DNA from: Pseudomonadota bacterium
GTDB taxonomy: Bacteria; Pseudomonadota; Alphaproteobacteria; Paracaedibacterales; CAIULA01
Direction of reading: 5' to 3'
Length of the DNA: 27,620 nucleotides
NCBI GenBank assembly: GCA_021804455.1
Contig: JAJZHT010000001.1
Span: 1 to 27,620 of the forward strand
Shown piece after piece: positions 14,601 through 23,444 of this stretch; within the stretch, counting starts at the first letter, position 1; the number at the start of each line of letters is the position of its first letter. The notes under the pieces are model-generated. The model was not told the origin of the DNA, did not search any database, and saw nothing but the letters and a program-made list of their open reading frames with translations. The position numbers and the translations under genes were made by a program.

Positions 14601-15284
14601 TTAAGGAATGGCTACATCCACTCGCTTAACCGAGGCTGAAACCGAATAACGGGTCTCAAACTGTAAGGAAGTTCCGTTTCCAATTTTCGCTATATTAGGC
14701 TTATAAACCCATTCTAAATAGAGACAATCCCCCCCAGTATTCGGGGCAGCAGGATTATCTTTACAATCGCTCCAAACACTGATTCTTAAGACCGGGGTAT
14801 CCAAAAGAATAGGATTGGGATTCAAGATCTGCCCTGTGACAATTAATGTTTGGCTGTCATCATCGGGTGATGCTGAAGGAACAAGGTTATAGCTGACGTT
14901 TTGCAGCACAAAGGGTTGTAAAACAACCCTCTCTGTGTCAAAAACTTTTCCCCATAATAACAACAAAGGTTGTTTATAAAGATATCCAACCCCTACCAGA
15001 CTCAGTAAAACAATCGAAGCACTGACAAAACTTAACCACCTCGTTTTTTTGGGGTAAGAAAACGGATCCCTTGGAAATGTTTTTTCTATGGCAGGAGAAA
15101 GGCTTTTAATTTCTGGCCCTTTTTCAGCTGGAGGAACAGAACACCACCAAGCATGGCTGCACGCTCCGCAAGAAAGCCACCAGCCAACAGTTGGAGGTGT
15201 TCGATCGTTCATAACTTGAGGGGAAGTTAGAATTTCAGGGGTTAAAAGATAGGCCTTTGAACAACGGGGGCAGTTAACAATCAC
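14601..15284 (-). CDS. zinc-ribbon (MJ0042-type) single-pass membrane protein
   Basis: This 227-residue protein starts with a zinc-ribbon made of CPRC (Cys5, Cys8) and CGAC (Cys39, Cys42), matching the MJ0042 finger found at the N-terminus of many alphaproteobacterial membrane proteins. After an acidic/proline-rich linker comes one transmembrane helix (about 83-103, LSFVSASIVLLSLVGVGYLY). The periplasmic C-terminal domain (about 120-227) resembles DUF3426-like domains (TLIVTGQILNPN, then VLRISVWSD). The topology therefore puts the zinc finger in the cytoplasm. Its function is unknown. The start is GTG at 15284, divergent from the RND operon, so the two share a 112-bp promoter region. The 3' end is 9 bp from the end of the prepilin gene. 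Confidence 0.78.
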   Translation of the reverse strand: MIVNCPRCSKAYLLTPEILTSPQVMNDRTPPTVGWWLSCGACSHAWWCSVPPAEKGPEIKSLSPAIEKTFPRDPFSYPKKTRWLSFVSASIVLLSLVGVGYLYKQPLLLLWGKVFDTERVVLQPFVLQNVSYNLVPSASPDDDSQTLIVTGQILNPNPILLDTPVLRISVWSDCKDNPAAPNTGGDCLYLEWVYKPNIAKIGNGTSLQFETRYSVSASVKRVDVAIP

Positions 15285-15296
15285 GATAATGAAAAT

Positions 15297-15325
15297 TTCA
15301 TAAAATTCTTAGCTATAACTATAAT
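15297..15325 (+). promoter_or_regulatory. predicted sigma-70 promoter of the RND efflux operon
   Basis: TTCATA (15297-15302) and a perfect TATAAT (15320-15325) are separated by exactly 17 bp and lie about 70 bp before the membrane fusion protein start. The -35 match is partial, so an activator may help. Transcription would start near 15332, just before the 15343-15363 palindrome. Confidence 0.5.
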
Positions 15326-15342
15326 GAAAAAAGAAAACAATT

Positions 15343-15363
15343 AAAAATAATTTAATTATTTTT
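15343..15363. promoter_or_regulatory. perfect 21-bp palindrome, candidate operator
   Basis: AAAAATAATT (15343-15352) and AATTATTTTT (15354-15363) are exact reverse complements around a single central T. It lies about 18 bp downstream of the predicted -10 box, a usual place for a repressor to block a pump operon. It is entirely A/T, so chance palindromy in AT-rich DNA cannot be excluded. Confidence 0.4.
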
Positions 15364-15374
15364 GCTTAAACTGG

Positions 15375-15394
15375 ACGAACAAAGGAAGGTTCGT
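15375..15394 (+). promoter_or_regulatory. hairpin displaying the Shine-Dalgarno of the membrane fusion protein gene
   Basis: ACGAAC (15375-15380) pairs with GTTCGT (15389-15394), leaving the 8-nt loop AAAGGAAG, which contains the Shine-Dalgarno GGAAG. The ATG follows 3 nt after the stem. This geometry may tune ribosome access. Confidence 0.45.
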
Positions 15395-15396
15395 TT

Positions 15397-16572
15397 ATGA
15401 AATCATTAGAAAACATGAAATCTTTTATAAACCGTTATTATCTAATGAACATAACGGGTTTCCTAACATTTCTTATTATTTTGGGAGTCTGGCAATATTA
15501 TAAATTTCACCGTGGAATGGACGTAAAGGAAGAGCCCATTCCTGTGTCTGTTTATAAAGTTACCCAAGAAGATTTAGAAAGGCAACTGGAGTTAGTGGGA
15601 TCTGTTTATCCTTATGAAACCGTAAAGGTTCATCCTCGTCTTGATTCTCAGATAACAAAAATCAATTTTCATCATGGGGATTGGGTCGAGAAAGATCAGG
15701 TATTATTTGAACTGGATGATCGTCTTTTAAAAGCTCAACTGTCTCAGCAACAGGCCATTTTGCAACGCGATAAGGCCGAATTGGATAGAGCCAAACAAAA
15801 ATACGAGCGGGATAAAAAACTCTCTAAAAAGGGGATCACCAGCACAGAACAACTCGAAACTTCCAGACAATCTTATGAAGCAAGTGTTGCAACGGTTCAG
15901 GCTGACGAAGCTCAAATAGACTCTACGAAAACGCAATTGGATTATACGATCCTTCGATCTCCTATCCAAGGTCGCGCGGGAACCATTAACCTAACGGTTG
16001 GCAACGTTGTCAAAACAACCGATATCCAGCCGTTGGTTACAATCAATACACTTAAACCCATTCAAGTACAGGTGTCTATCCCCCAAGATTCTTACCAAGA
16101 ACTAAGAACTGCTCAAAATGAAGGGCCTATAAAAATGGTTGTTTTTAATGAAAAGAAAGAACCCTTGGAGACTGGGGTTTTGGAATATCGTGAAAATACC
16201 CTTGATGAACAAACACGAACCCTTGTCGTACGTGGCATCTTTGCAAATAAAGAGGAGACGCTTTGGCCGCAAATGTTTGTTGATGTTTTATTAGTTTTGG
16301 GAGTGGATAAAGGTGTTTTAACCGTACCTTTGGTGGCGGTCCAAAATGGTCAGAAAGGGCCCTATATTTTTATTGTTAAGAATTATCGTGCTTATAAAAA
16401 GGACGTGAGAATCCTTCGTATTCAAAAAGACAAGGCGATTCTTGAAGGTGAACTTCAAGAGGGAGACTGGGTTGTCACGGATGGAGTTTTCCGTCTTAAC
16501 GAAGGGAGCCTTGTTTCTCTATATGAAGCGAAAACTCCATCCGATTCCTCTTATCAAAAGGGCTCTTCATGA
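15397..16572 (+). CDS. RND efflux membrane fusion protein (HlyD/AcrA family)
   Basis: This 391-residue periplasmic adaptor has an N-terminal transmembrane anchor (about 19-36, MNITGFLTFLIILGVWQYY) instead of a lipobox. Next come a split lipoyl/barrel-sandwich domain (YPYETVKVHPRLDSQI, later YTILRSPIQGRAG), an alpha-helical coiled-coil hairpin (about 110-185, rich in Gln, Lys and Glu), a beta-barrel and a C-terminal membrane-proximal domain. It links an inner-membrane RND pump to an outer-membrane TolC-type channel. The ATG is preceded by AGGAAG within a hairpin loop. Its stop overlaps the start of the pump gene by 4 bp (ATGA), indicating coupled translation. No outer-membrane factor gene is in the window. 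Confidence 0.94.
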   Translation: MKSLENMKSFINRYYLMNITGFLTFLIILGVWQYYKFHRGMDVKEEPIPVSVYKVTQEDLERQLELVGSVYPYETVKVHPRLDSQITKINFHHGDWVEKDQVLFELDDRLLKAQLSQQQAILQRDKAELDRAKQKYERDKKLSKKGITSTEQLETSRQSYEASVATVQADEAQIDSTKTQLDYTILRSPIQGRAGTINLTVGNVVKTTDIQPLVTINTLKPIQVQVSIPQDSYQELRTAQNEGPIKMVVFNEKKEPLETGVLEYRENTLDEQTRTLVVRGIFANKEETLWPQMFVDVLLVLGVDKGVLTVPLVAVQNGQKGPYIFIVKNYRAYKKDVRILRIQKDKAILEGELQEGDWVVTDGVFRLNEGSLVSLYEAKTPSDSSYQKGSS

Positions 16573-19500
16573 TTCTCTCAGAATTTTGCATTAAAAGACC
16601 TGTTTTTACCTGCCTGTTAATGGTCGCTATTTTCGTTATGGGAGTTCTTGGATATCGAACGCTAGCCGTTAGCGCTTTACCCAGTGTTGATTTTCCAACC
16701 CTGCAAGTCACTGTCAATTTGCCAGGGGCGAGTCCTGAAACTATGGCAACGACGGTTGCCAAACCACTGGAACAACAATTTTCCACCCTTGCGGGGTTAT
16801 CCAGCATGACTTCAACAAGTTATTTGGGCACAACGCAAATCACATTGCAGTTTGATTTAAATCGTGATTTGGATGGTGCTGCCCTGGACGTACAATCAGC
16901 CATTACGACAGCCCAACCAAAACTTCCCAAACAACTGCCAGGTCCTCCCAGTTTTCAAAAGGTTAACCCTGCGGATCAACCTATTTTATATATAGCCGTT
17001 TCATCAGAGACTTTGCCCACTTTTCAAGTTAATGAATACGCCGATGCTTTAATGGCTCAAAGAATCTCGACCTTACCTGGGGTTGCTCAGGTGCTCATTT
17101 ATGGCGTCCAGAAATATGCTGTTCGGGTCAGAGTCAATCCAGAGGTTTTAGCTTCTCGTAATTTAGTTCTTGAGGATGTTGCCAAGGTGCTTGCGGAGGT
17201 AACCTCTATCACTCCCGCAGGCGTTATCAGCGGACAACAACAATTGCTGAACCTAGAGGTGGTAGGACAGCCACAGCACGCCCAGGATTTTAAGTCGTTA
17301 ATTGTATCGTGGCATAATAATGCCGCAGTACGATTGCAAGATGTTGCAACGGTTGAAGATTCTGTTCAGGATAAAAGAGCCCTTGGGTTTTTAAACCAAA
17401 AAAAAGCTATTGTTTTGGCTATTCAACGACAACCCAATGCGAATACGGTTGAGGTTGTGGATAGTATTCGCAATTTACTGCCAACCTTTCGTACCCAAAT
17501 CCCCCCTTCTGTTGAGATGACACCTTTGTTTGATCGATCCCTCTCGGTTCGTGATTCCATTCATGACGTGGAGGTTACCTTAAAATTAACCATCTTTTTA
17601 GTCATTTTGGTGATCTTTCTTTTTTTGCGAAAAGTATCAGCTACGGTTATCCCGGCTATTACGGTTCCTTTCTCTATTTTGGCTACCTATGGTGGAATGG
17701 CGTTATTTGGGTTCAGCCTAAACAATATTTCTTTGTTGGCGTTGACATTATGCGTTGGCTTTGTCGTTGATGATGCTATTGTTATGCTAGAGAATATCAT
17801 CCGTTATATCGAAAAGGGGTTGAAGCCTTTTCAGGCTGCTTTGGTGGGATCAAAAGAAATTGGTTTTACCATTCTCTCTATGACTTTTTCTTTGGTGGCG
17901 GTTTTTATTCCCGTCTTACTGATGGGCGGTGTAGTGGGACGTTTGTTTCGTGAATTTGCGGTCACCATCAGCTTTGCCATATTGGTATCTGGCTTTATTT
18001 CTTTAACACTGACACCGGTGATGGCCAGTCTTTTTTTAAAGCCAGACAAGACACAGAAAAAAACGAAACACTGGGAAACCATTTTAGAGCAAAGTTTTTT
18101 ATCTTTGACACGCGGCTATCAAAAAAGCCTTCAAGTCGTTCTAAAATACCGTTTCATGGTTTTACTGCTCACCTTAATAACGGTTATGGTAACGGTTGCT
18201 TTATACCGTGTTGTGCCAAAAGGTTTTTTTCCGATTGAAGATGTGGGATTTATTTCTGCACAAACCGAAGCTGCCCAAGATATTTCCTTTGACGCCATGG
18301 TTGAAAGGCAAAAACAGGTGGTCGATTTAATACGCCAAGATCCTGCTGTTGATACCTGTTTTTCAGCCATTGGCGGAGGACGGGCACCCCTGAATACAGG
18401 ACGTATCTCCTTTAGTTTGAAATCACGCAATCAACGTTCTTCCATCTTGGCCGTCATACAACGTTTACGAAAAAAAATGGTCGACCTAGAAGGGATTAAA
18501 GTTTATATGCAACCGGTTCAAAATTTGACAATTGGGACACGTTCAACAAAAGGGCTGTACCAATATACTTTGCAATCTACCGATTTAAAGGCGCTGCAAG
18601 TGTGGGGAGAAAAGATGAGGGCTGAAATGAGCAACATTCCTGGCATTGTTGATGTTTCAAGCGACTTACAATTGAACAGTTTACAAATTCAAATTGACCT
18701 TAATCGAGATAAAGCTGAAAGCATGGGCATTACCTATGATACATTAAGGAACACCCTTTATAATGCTTTTGGTGATGCTCAGGTTGGGACCCTTTATACC
18801 CCTACCAATGCTTATTACCTCACTTTAGAAGTCGGTCTTGATTATCAAAAAACAGCGGATGATTTAAAAAAGATTTATCTTCGTACAAAGGCGGGAAGTT
18901 TGGTCAAACTGGATGCTATTGCCAAACTTACCCGTAGCCCAGCATTCTTAACCATCAACCATCGCGGGCAAATGCCGTCGGCCACAATTTCCTTTAATAT
19001 GACCGCTGGGGCACCTTTAGGAAATGCCATAAAATCTATCCAAGAACTGGAGAAAAAATTGATTCTTCCTGAAACAATCCTCACAACCTTTGAAGGTCAA
19101 GCGCAGGCTTTAAGCGATTCTTTATCTGGTATGATAGGGCTTTTAGTCTTATCGATTGTGGTGATTTATATTATTTTGGGAATGCTTTATGAGAATTTTG
19201 TTCATCCCTTGACGATTTTATCGGGGTTGCCATCGGCAGGAATTGGGGCGATCCTGACCCTGATGTTGTTAGGAATGGAGCTAAACATTATAGGAATTAT
19301 TGGTATCGTTTTACTGATTGGTATTGTTAAAAAAAATGCCATTATGATGGTGGATTTTGCTTTGGAGGAAGAAAAACAAGGAAAAAATCCACAAGAGGCT
19401 ATCTTAGAGGCCTGCCTTTTACGATTTAGGCCTATCATGATGACAACCCTAGCAGCCATTTTGGGAACTTTGCCTATTGCTTTAGGAATTGGCGCTGGTT

Positions 19501-19637
19501 CAGAACTCAGGCAACCTTTGGGCATTGCCGTTGTAGGTGGATTACTAACATCCCAACTGTTAACCCTTTACATCACGCCTGTTATTTATTTGTATCTGGA
19601 TAAGTGGTCAAAAAAGTTGTCATTTAAAGCAACTTAA
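16569..19637 (+). CDS. RND efflux transporter, inner-membrane permease (HAE1/AcrB-MdtB-like)
   Basis: This 1022-residue transporter has the RND layout of 12 predicted transmembrane helices with two large periplasmic loops. The proton-relay residues are visible: Asp401-Asp402 in GFVVDDAIVMLENI on TM4 and a lysine in GIVKKNAIMMVDFA near residue 920 on TM10. The first helix (CIKRPVFTCLLMVAIFVMG) and SALPSVDFPTLQV opening resemble MdtB/MdtC and related multidrug exporters. Substrates cannot be deduced; drugs, bile-like detergents or host compounds are family possibilities. It is translationally coupled to the upstream adaptor. Homotrimer formation is expected as only one pump gene is present. Confidence 0.96.
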   Translation: MILSEFCIKRPVFTCLLMVAIFVMGVLGYRTLAVSALPSVDFPTLQVTVNLPGASPETMATTVAKPLEQQFSTLAGLSSMTSTSYLGTTQITLQFDLNRDLDGAALDVQSAITTAQPKLPKQLPGPPSFQKVNPADQPILYIAVSSETLPTFQVNEYADALMAQRISTLPGVAQVLIYGVQKYAVRVRVNPEVLASRNLVLEDVAKVLAEVTSITPAGVISGQQQLLNLEVVGQPQHAQDFKSLIVSWHNNAAVRLQDVATVEDSVQDKRALGFLNQKKAIVLAIQRQPNANTVEVVDSIRNLLPTFRTQIPPSVEMTPLFDRSLSVRDSIHDVEVTLKLTIFLVILVIFLFLRKVSATVIPAITVPFSILATYGGMALFGFSLNNISLLALTLCVGFVVDDAIVMLENIIRYIEKGLKPFQAALVGSKEIGFTILSMTFSLVAVFIPVLLMGGVVGRLFREFAVTISFAILVSGFISLTLTPVMASLFLKPDKTQKKTKHWETILEQSFLSLTRGYQKSLQVVLKYRFMVLLLTLITVMVTVALYRVVPKGFFPIEDVGFISAQTEAAQDISFDAMVERQKQVVDLIRQDPAVDTCFSAIGGGRAPLNTGRISFSLKSRNQRSSILAVIQRLRKKMVDLEGIKVYMQPVQNLTIGTRSTKGLYQYTLQSTDLKALQVWGEKMRAEMSNIPGIVDVSSDLQLNSLQIQIDLNRDKAESMGITYDTLRNTLYNAFGDAQVGTLYTPTNAYYLTLEVGLDYQKTADDLKKIYLRTKAGSLVKLDAIAKLTRSPAFLTINHRGQMPSATISFNMTAGAPLGNAIKSIQELEKKLILPETILTTFEGQAQALSDSLSGMIGLLVLSIVVIYIILGMLYENFVHPLTILSGLPSAGIGAILTLMLLGMELNIIGIIGIVLLIGIVKKNAIMMVDFALEEEKQGKNPQEAILEACLLRFRPIMMTTLAAILGTLPIALGIGAGSELRQPLGIAVVGGLLTSQLLTLYITPVIYLYLDKWSKKLSFKAT

Positions 19638-19976
19638 CACAGGGGTGCCCATTTTTGAAAAAATCTTTCAACATTAACGTTTTGGTAAGGATTTTCAGAA
19701 CAAACACATTTAAAAAAGCCCTTTTGGGAGAAATTTGTTCTTTAGGAAGGGGCTTAAATTCGTAGGAACTTCCCAATAACTGTTCTGGCCTTATTGACTC
19801 CTCCGCTAAATGCCAATGGAATAAATAAGACAAAGGCTCAATATACAAAGAGATATCCGTACTATAGAAACTTGGACAACAAGGTTTGTGAACTCTTTCA
19901 ACCCCAGTCTTGCAAAAACAAAAAAGCCTCCTTATGAATGGAATCAGTCTTTTTAAAAGTGATTAAAAAAGCAGTC
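19638..19976. other. 340-bp spacer after the RND operon
   Basis: No credible gene is present. It includes a 35-bp fragment of the dispersed repeat (19661-19695) and, on the minus strand, a stem AAGCCCC/GGGCTTTTTT (about 19758-19709) that looks like a weak terminator although no minus-strand gene is nearby. A frame from the ATG at 19938 could extend the DUF3501 gene by 13 codons. Confidence 0.5.
19661..19695 (+). repeat. dispersed repeat, fragment C (left end only)
   Basis: AAATCT followed by ATTAACGTTTTGGTAAGG and ATTTT matches the left end of copies A (10411) and B (27418) in the same orientation. The GC-rich core is missing; the sequence after 19696 no longer aligns. It begins 24 bp after the RND pump stop. 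Confidence 0.7.
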
Positions 19977-20573
19977 ATGAAATCTCTTACACAAGATAAC
20001 CTTCTTCCTGTCGCTGAATTCCTGACCATCCGTGACCAAAAACGAAAGGACCTATTGGAGATCAAAAAAAAACGGCGCGTGATGGTGGGGCCTGATATCA
20101 CGTTTTACTTTGAAAATTATGATACTCTTTGGTGGCAAATACAGGAGATGCTTCGCATCGAAGGAGGAGGAGAAGAGCAAATGCGGGAAGAATTGGCCGC
20201 TTATGCCCCTTTAGTCCCCCAGGTTTATGAGGATGGGCGCTGTGAATTGGTTGCAACCATGATGATTGAAATCGATGATTTGATCCGGCGCAAGGTTATG
20301 CTGCAACAATGGTCAGGGATTGAACGCTACGTTTATTTGGATTTAGGTGATGGTCAGGTTCAAGCTATCGCCGATGATGATATTGACCGCACGGCTGAGG
20401 ATGGTAAAACCTCCTCTGTTCATTTTCTTCGCTTTACGTTATCCAAGGCTCAAAGCCAACGGTTTTGCGCCTACGACCATGAAATCTTTTTGGGGATTCA
20501 TCACCCCTATTATTCTCATCAAATAGGCCTTAGCTTGCCTGTTCGTAAATCCCTAGCTCTCGATTGGATTTAA
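19977..20573 (+). CDS. DUF3501 family protein
   Basis: This 198-residue protein matches the DUF3501 family in key blocks: LTQDNLLPVAEF near the start, KKKRRVMVGPDITFYFENYDT (central), QIQEMLRIE, CELVATMMIEIDD, and SSVHFLRFTLS toward the C-terminus. The function is not established; family members often sit next to rubrerythrin or Fe-S oxidoreductase genes, which are not seen here. The ATG at 19977 is chosen because the family usually begins with a short leader before LTxDxLL; an in-frame ATG at 19938 would add 13 residues and neither has a good Shine-Dalgarno. It ends 4 bp before tpiA, so it belongs to the tpiA-recJ transcript. Confidence 0.82.
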   Translation: MKSLTQDNLLPVAEFLTIRDQKRKDLLEIKKKRRVMVGPDITFYFENYDTLWWQIQEMLRIEGGGEEQMREELAAYAPLVPQVYEDGRCELVATMMIEIDDLIRRKVMLQQWSGIERYVYLDLGDGQVQAIADDDIDRTAEDGKTSSVHFLRFTLSKAQSQRFCAYDHEIFLGIHHPYYSHQIGLSLPVRKSLALDWI

Positions 20574-20577
20574 CAGA

Positions 20578-21282
20578 ATGAAGCTGATTGTTGCAAACTG
20601 GAAAATGAATGGATCCCTTGAATTGTTGCGCCAGTGCCTTGAAAGTTGGCAATCAAAGAGTTTGTTTCATACAGGCGTTTTGTGTGCGCCCTTTGTTTTT
20701 TTACCTTATGCGGCAACACTGATCCGCCAACCTTCTTTCTTTTTAGGGGGGCAAGACTGCCATGTTGAAGCCTCAGGCGCTTTTACAGGCGATACCAGTG
20801 CTTATCACCTTTCCCAGATAGGGTGTCGATATGTGATTGTTGGTCATTCAGAACGCCGTCTATACCATCACGAAAACAATGCCATGGTCCATGCTAAAAG
20901 CCAAACAGCTTTAAAGGCAGGCCTTATTCCTATTATTTGTTTGGGCGAATCCCTTGAACAACGCCAACAGGGAAAAACTTTGGAAATTCTTTCTCAACAA
21001 CTTTCAGAATCCCTTCCTATTACCCAAGCTCCCCTTTGTATAGCCTATGAGCCTTTATGGGCGATTGGTAGCGGCAAAACTCCCGCCCCAGAAGACATTC
21101 AGGAAGTGCACGCCTTTTTACGTCAAAAGATCCCCCAGCAAACTCTTTTGTATGGTGGATCGGTTACAGGGCAAAATGGTCCCTCAATCCTTAAACTTGC
21201 TAATGTTGACGGTGTTTTGGTGGGGGGAACCAGCCTTAAGATTGATGAATTTTCCTCTCTTCTGCACCAGGAAGAACTATAA
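20578..21282 (+). CDS. tpiA: triosephosphate isomerase
   Basis: This 234-residue TIM barrel interconverts dihydroxyacetone phosphate and glyceraldehyde 3-phosphate. The active site is complete: NWKMNG (Asn7, Lys9), IVGHSERR (His90), AYEPLWAIGSGK (Glu158 and the mobile loop 6), and the phosphate-binding LYGGSV and GVLVGG near the C-terminus. It is slightly shorter than the usual 250 residues. It starts 4 bp after the DUF3501 stop, and its TAA is immediately followed by the recJ ATG (TAAATG), so translation of all three is likely linked. In many Alphaproteobacteria tpiA pairs with secG, which is absent here. Confidence 0.97.
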   Translation: MKLIVANWKMNGSLELLRQCLESWQSKSLFHTGVLCAPFVFLPYAATLIRQPSFFLGGQDCHVEASGAFTGDTSAYHLSQIGCRYVIVGHSERRLYHHENNAMVHAKSQTALKAGLIPIICLGESLEQRQQGKTLEILSQQLSESLPITQAPLCIAYEPLWAIGSGKTPAPEDIQEVHAFLRQKIPQQTLLYGGSVTGQNGPSILKLANVDGVLVGGTSLKIDEFSSLLHQEEL

Positions 21283-23046
21283 ATGCTTTCAGCAACAGGG
21301 AAAAAATGGGAGTTTTCACCGTTTGATGAGCGTTTAAGTCTGGCGCTTTCTCAACGGCATAACCTTCCTGAAATCATCAGTCGCCTTCTTATTAATCGAG
21401 GCATTACCCTAGAATCAGCCGAGTCTTATCTTAAACCCAGTCTTCGATCTCTTCTGCCGGATCCTTGTTGCCTTTTAGATATGGAAAAAGCCCTTTCTCG
21501 TACCAAGACCGCCCTTCAGGCAAAAGAAAAAATTGTGGTTTATGGCGATTATGATGTAGATGGAGCCTGTTCTTCAGCATTATTACGTCTTTATTTTGAG
21601 CAGATTGGACATCCAATCGACCTTTACATTCCTGACCGAATTGAAGAAGGATATGGGGCCAACAGTCAAGCTCTTGAAAGTCTTTATCACCAAGGGGCAA
21701 AAGTTGTTTTAATGGTAGACTGTGGCACCACAGCCCATGAACCTCTTGCCCACGCCCAGGCTTTGGGGTTGGATGTGATCGTTTTGGATCATCATACTGC
21801 CGAGCCTAAGTTACCCCCTACAACAGCCTTAATTAACCCTAATCGCCTTGATCAGGACACATTAACTACCCAAAAATTGGGCCGCTTGTGCGCAGCAGGA
21901 GTTACATTTTTGTTTTTGACAGCTCTCCAGAGATCCTTAAGGCAATCAGGGCAATTTGAAATGCTTACATCAGAGCCCAATTTATTACAATTCCTTGATC
22001 TGGTAGCATTGGCTACGGTTTGCGATGTGATGCCCTTAACCGATTTGAATCGAGCTTTTGTTGCACAGGGATTAAAAATTCTCCATCGTCGGCAGAATTT
22101 AGGCCTCAAAACTCTGAGCGATCTTACCAAAATTTCTGAGGTCCCCACCCCTTACCATCTGGGGTTTATTTTGGGTCCACGTATCAACGCGGGGGGACGC
22201 GTTGGCAAGGCAACCATGGGAAGCTGTTTGCTGACAACTCACGATCCCCATCAGGCTCAAACTTTAGCCATGCAACTGGATCAGTTCAATCAACAACGTC
22301 AAGACATTGAAAAAAACGTTTTGGAAGAAGCCCTTGAACAAATTGAAAAGCACAACTTGCATCATCACCCTGTGATCATGGTAAGCAAGCAGGGTTGGCA
22401 TCCTGGTGTTATTGGTATCGTTGCCAGCCGGTTAAAGGAACGATACCATCGCCCTGCGTGTGTTGTGGGATTTGAAGGGGACATCGGCAAAGGGTCAGGC
22501 CGTTCTATTGCAGGCATCTGTTTAGGAACAGCTATGCATACAGCCGTTCACAAAGGATTGTTAGAAAAAGGCGGGGGGCACGCTATGGCGGCTGGCTTTA
22601 CCGTTCACAAAACCCAATACCAAGTTTTTTATGATTTTCTGAACGAACGGATGAAAAACTTTCTGCGTACCTACACCCCAACCTTAAGGTTGGATGGTTA
22701 TTTATCCCTACAGGCTTTAACACCTGAATTTCTCACCACTTTGCAGGGGTTAGAGCCCTATGGCCAGGGGAATCCTACTCCTCGTTTTGCTTTCCAAGAC
22801 CTTACCATTCCCTTCTTGGATCCCGTGGGAGAACACCATTTTCGATGTCAACTGCGCGATCAAGCGGGAGTCCGCCTAAAGGCCATGGCCTTTCGAGCAA
22901 GAGGTACAGAACTTGGAGCCTTTCTTGAACAAGCCTATCATGAAAAGAAATTAATCCAAGTAGCAGGCACCCTTCATCTGAATTCTTGGCAAGGTGAATC
23001 CCAAATAACTCTTTTTATTGAGGATGGCTTACCACGCGCATGCTGA
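21283..23046 (+). CDS. recJ: single-stranded-DNA-specific exonuclease RecJ
   Basis: This 587-residue 5'-to-3' ssDNA exonuclease acts in recombination and mismatch repair. The DHH phosphoesterase motifs are present: YGDYDVDG (87-94), DCGTT (146-150) and VLDHHTAE (167-174), as is GGGHAMAAG in the DHHA1 domain. The C-terminal OB-fold part (about 470-587) completes the family length. The ATG directly abuts the tpiA stop and there is no independent Shine-Dalgarno spacing problem, since a purine-rich GGAAGAA lies about 10 bp upstream within tpiA. The stop is TGA. A 398-bp spacer separates it from the ribosomal-protein operon. Confidence 0.97.
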   Translation: MLSATGKKWEFSPFDERLSLALSQRHNLPEIISRLLINRGITLESAESYLKPSLRSLLPDPCCLLDMEKALSRTKTALQAKEKIVVYGDYDVDGACSSALLRLYFEQIGHPIDLYIPDRIEEGYGANSQALESLYHQGAKVVLMVDCGTTAHEPLAHAQALGLDVIVLDHHTAEPKLPPTTALINPNRLDQDTLTTQKLGRLCAAGVTFLFLTALQRSLRQSGQFEMLTSEPNLLQFLDLVALATVCDVMPLTDLNRAFVAQGLKILHRRQNLGLKTLSDLTKISEVPTPYHLGFILGPRINAGGRVGKATMGSCLLTTHDPHQAQTLAMQLDQFNQQRQDIEKNVLEEALEQIEKHNLHHHPVIMVSKQGWHPGVIGIVASRLKERYHRPACVVGFEGDIGKGSGRSIAGICLGTAMHTAVHKGLLEKGGGHAMAAGFTVHKTQYQVFYDFLNERMKNFLRTYTPTLRLDGYLSLQALTPEFLTTLQGLEPYGQGNPTPRFAFQDLTIPFLDPVGEHHFRCQLRDQAGVRLKAMAFRARGTELGAFLEQAYHEKKLIQVAGTLHLNSWQGESQITLFIEDGLPRAC

Positions 23047-23444
23047 CCAGGCCTATAAAGGAGTGCCATCCCTTGAGTTTCAAAGTGCATGAAGAGGGAC
23101 ACTTCATATAGAATTCAGAGCCATTTTATAAAAATCTTTTTGTTCAGAAATTAACGAATTCTTAACGATTTGAAGTTATATTCCCACCCTCCGGCCCCCG
23201 GCCGCCCAGGGGAATGTCTTCAGAATAGCCGAAAGAGGGTTAATTTCTTCTTAATATTCAAACTCGGTTTCTCAAAAAAAACAGTTTGTGTGTTCAAAAA
23301 GTTTTCAGGAGGGAGCCCTACACAAAAAGTGTTGTTTAATTCTCCTTTTTTTAATAATGTGGGACGGTTATACAAGTACTCCTTGCTTAAAAATTGTTTT
23401 TAAGCTGTTGCTTGTTACAAGTTATCAACCATAAGGAGTTTAGC
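23047..23444. other. 398-bp leader region before rpsF with several hairpins
   Basis: No gene is credible. From left to right it holds overlapping short stems near 23085-23110 (AAGTG/CACTT and ATGAAG/CTTCAT, mutually exclusive), a GC-rich hairpin at 23180-23215, a 9-bp hairpin GCTTAAAAA/TTTTTAAGC with a TTG loop (23385-23405), and the small palindrome CTTGT-T-ACAAG (23411-23421). An AT-rich stretch with TAATAAT near 23352 is a possible -10 element. I do not see the S6:S18-binding leader motif known from other bacteria. The operon promoter and control probably lie here. Confidence 0.5.
23180..23215. repeat. GC-rich nested hairpin
   Basis: Outer arms ATTCCC (23180-23185) and GGGAAT (23210-23215) enclose an inner CGGCC/GGCCG stem with CCC loop (23192-23204). 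It is a GC island in an AT-rich spacer, similar in character to, but not a sequence copy of, the dispersed-repeat core. There is no T-run, so it is not a standard terminator. Confidence 0.55.

Noticed and set aside
19624..19848. 74-codon minus-strand frame after the RND pump
   Set aside because: It spans the repeat fragment and overlaps the end of the pump gene; no motif or Shine-Dalgarno supports it.
23170..23403. 77-codon plus-strand frame in the rpsF leader
   Set aside because: It runs through the hairpins, starts with TTG, has low-complexity composition and no family resemblance.
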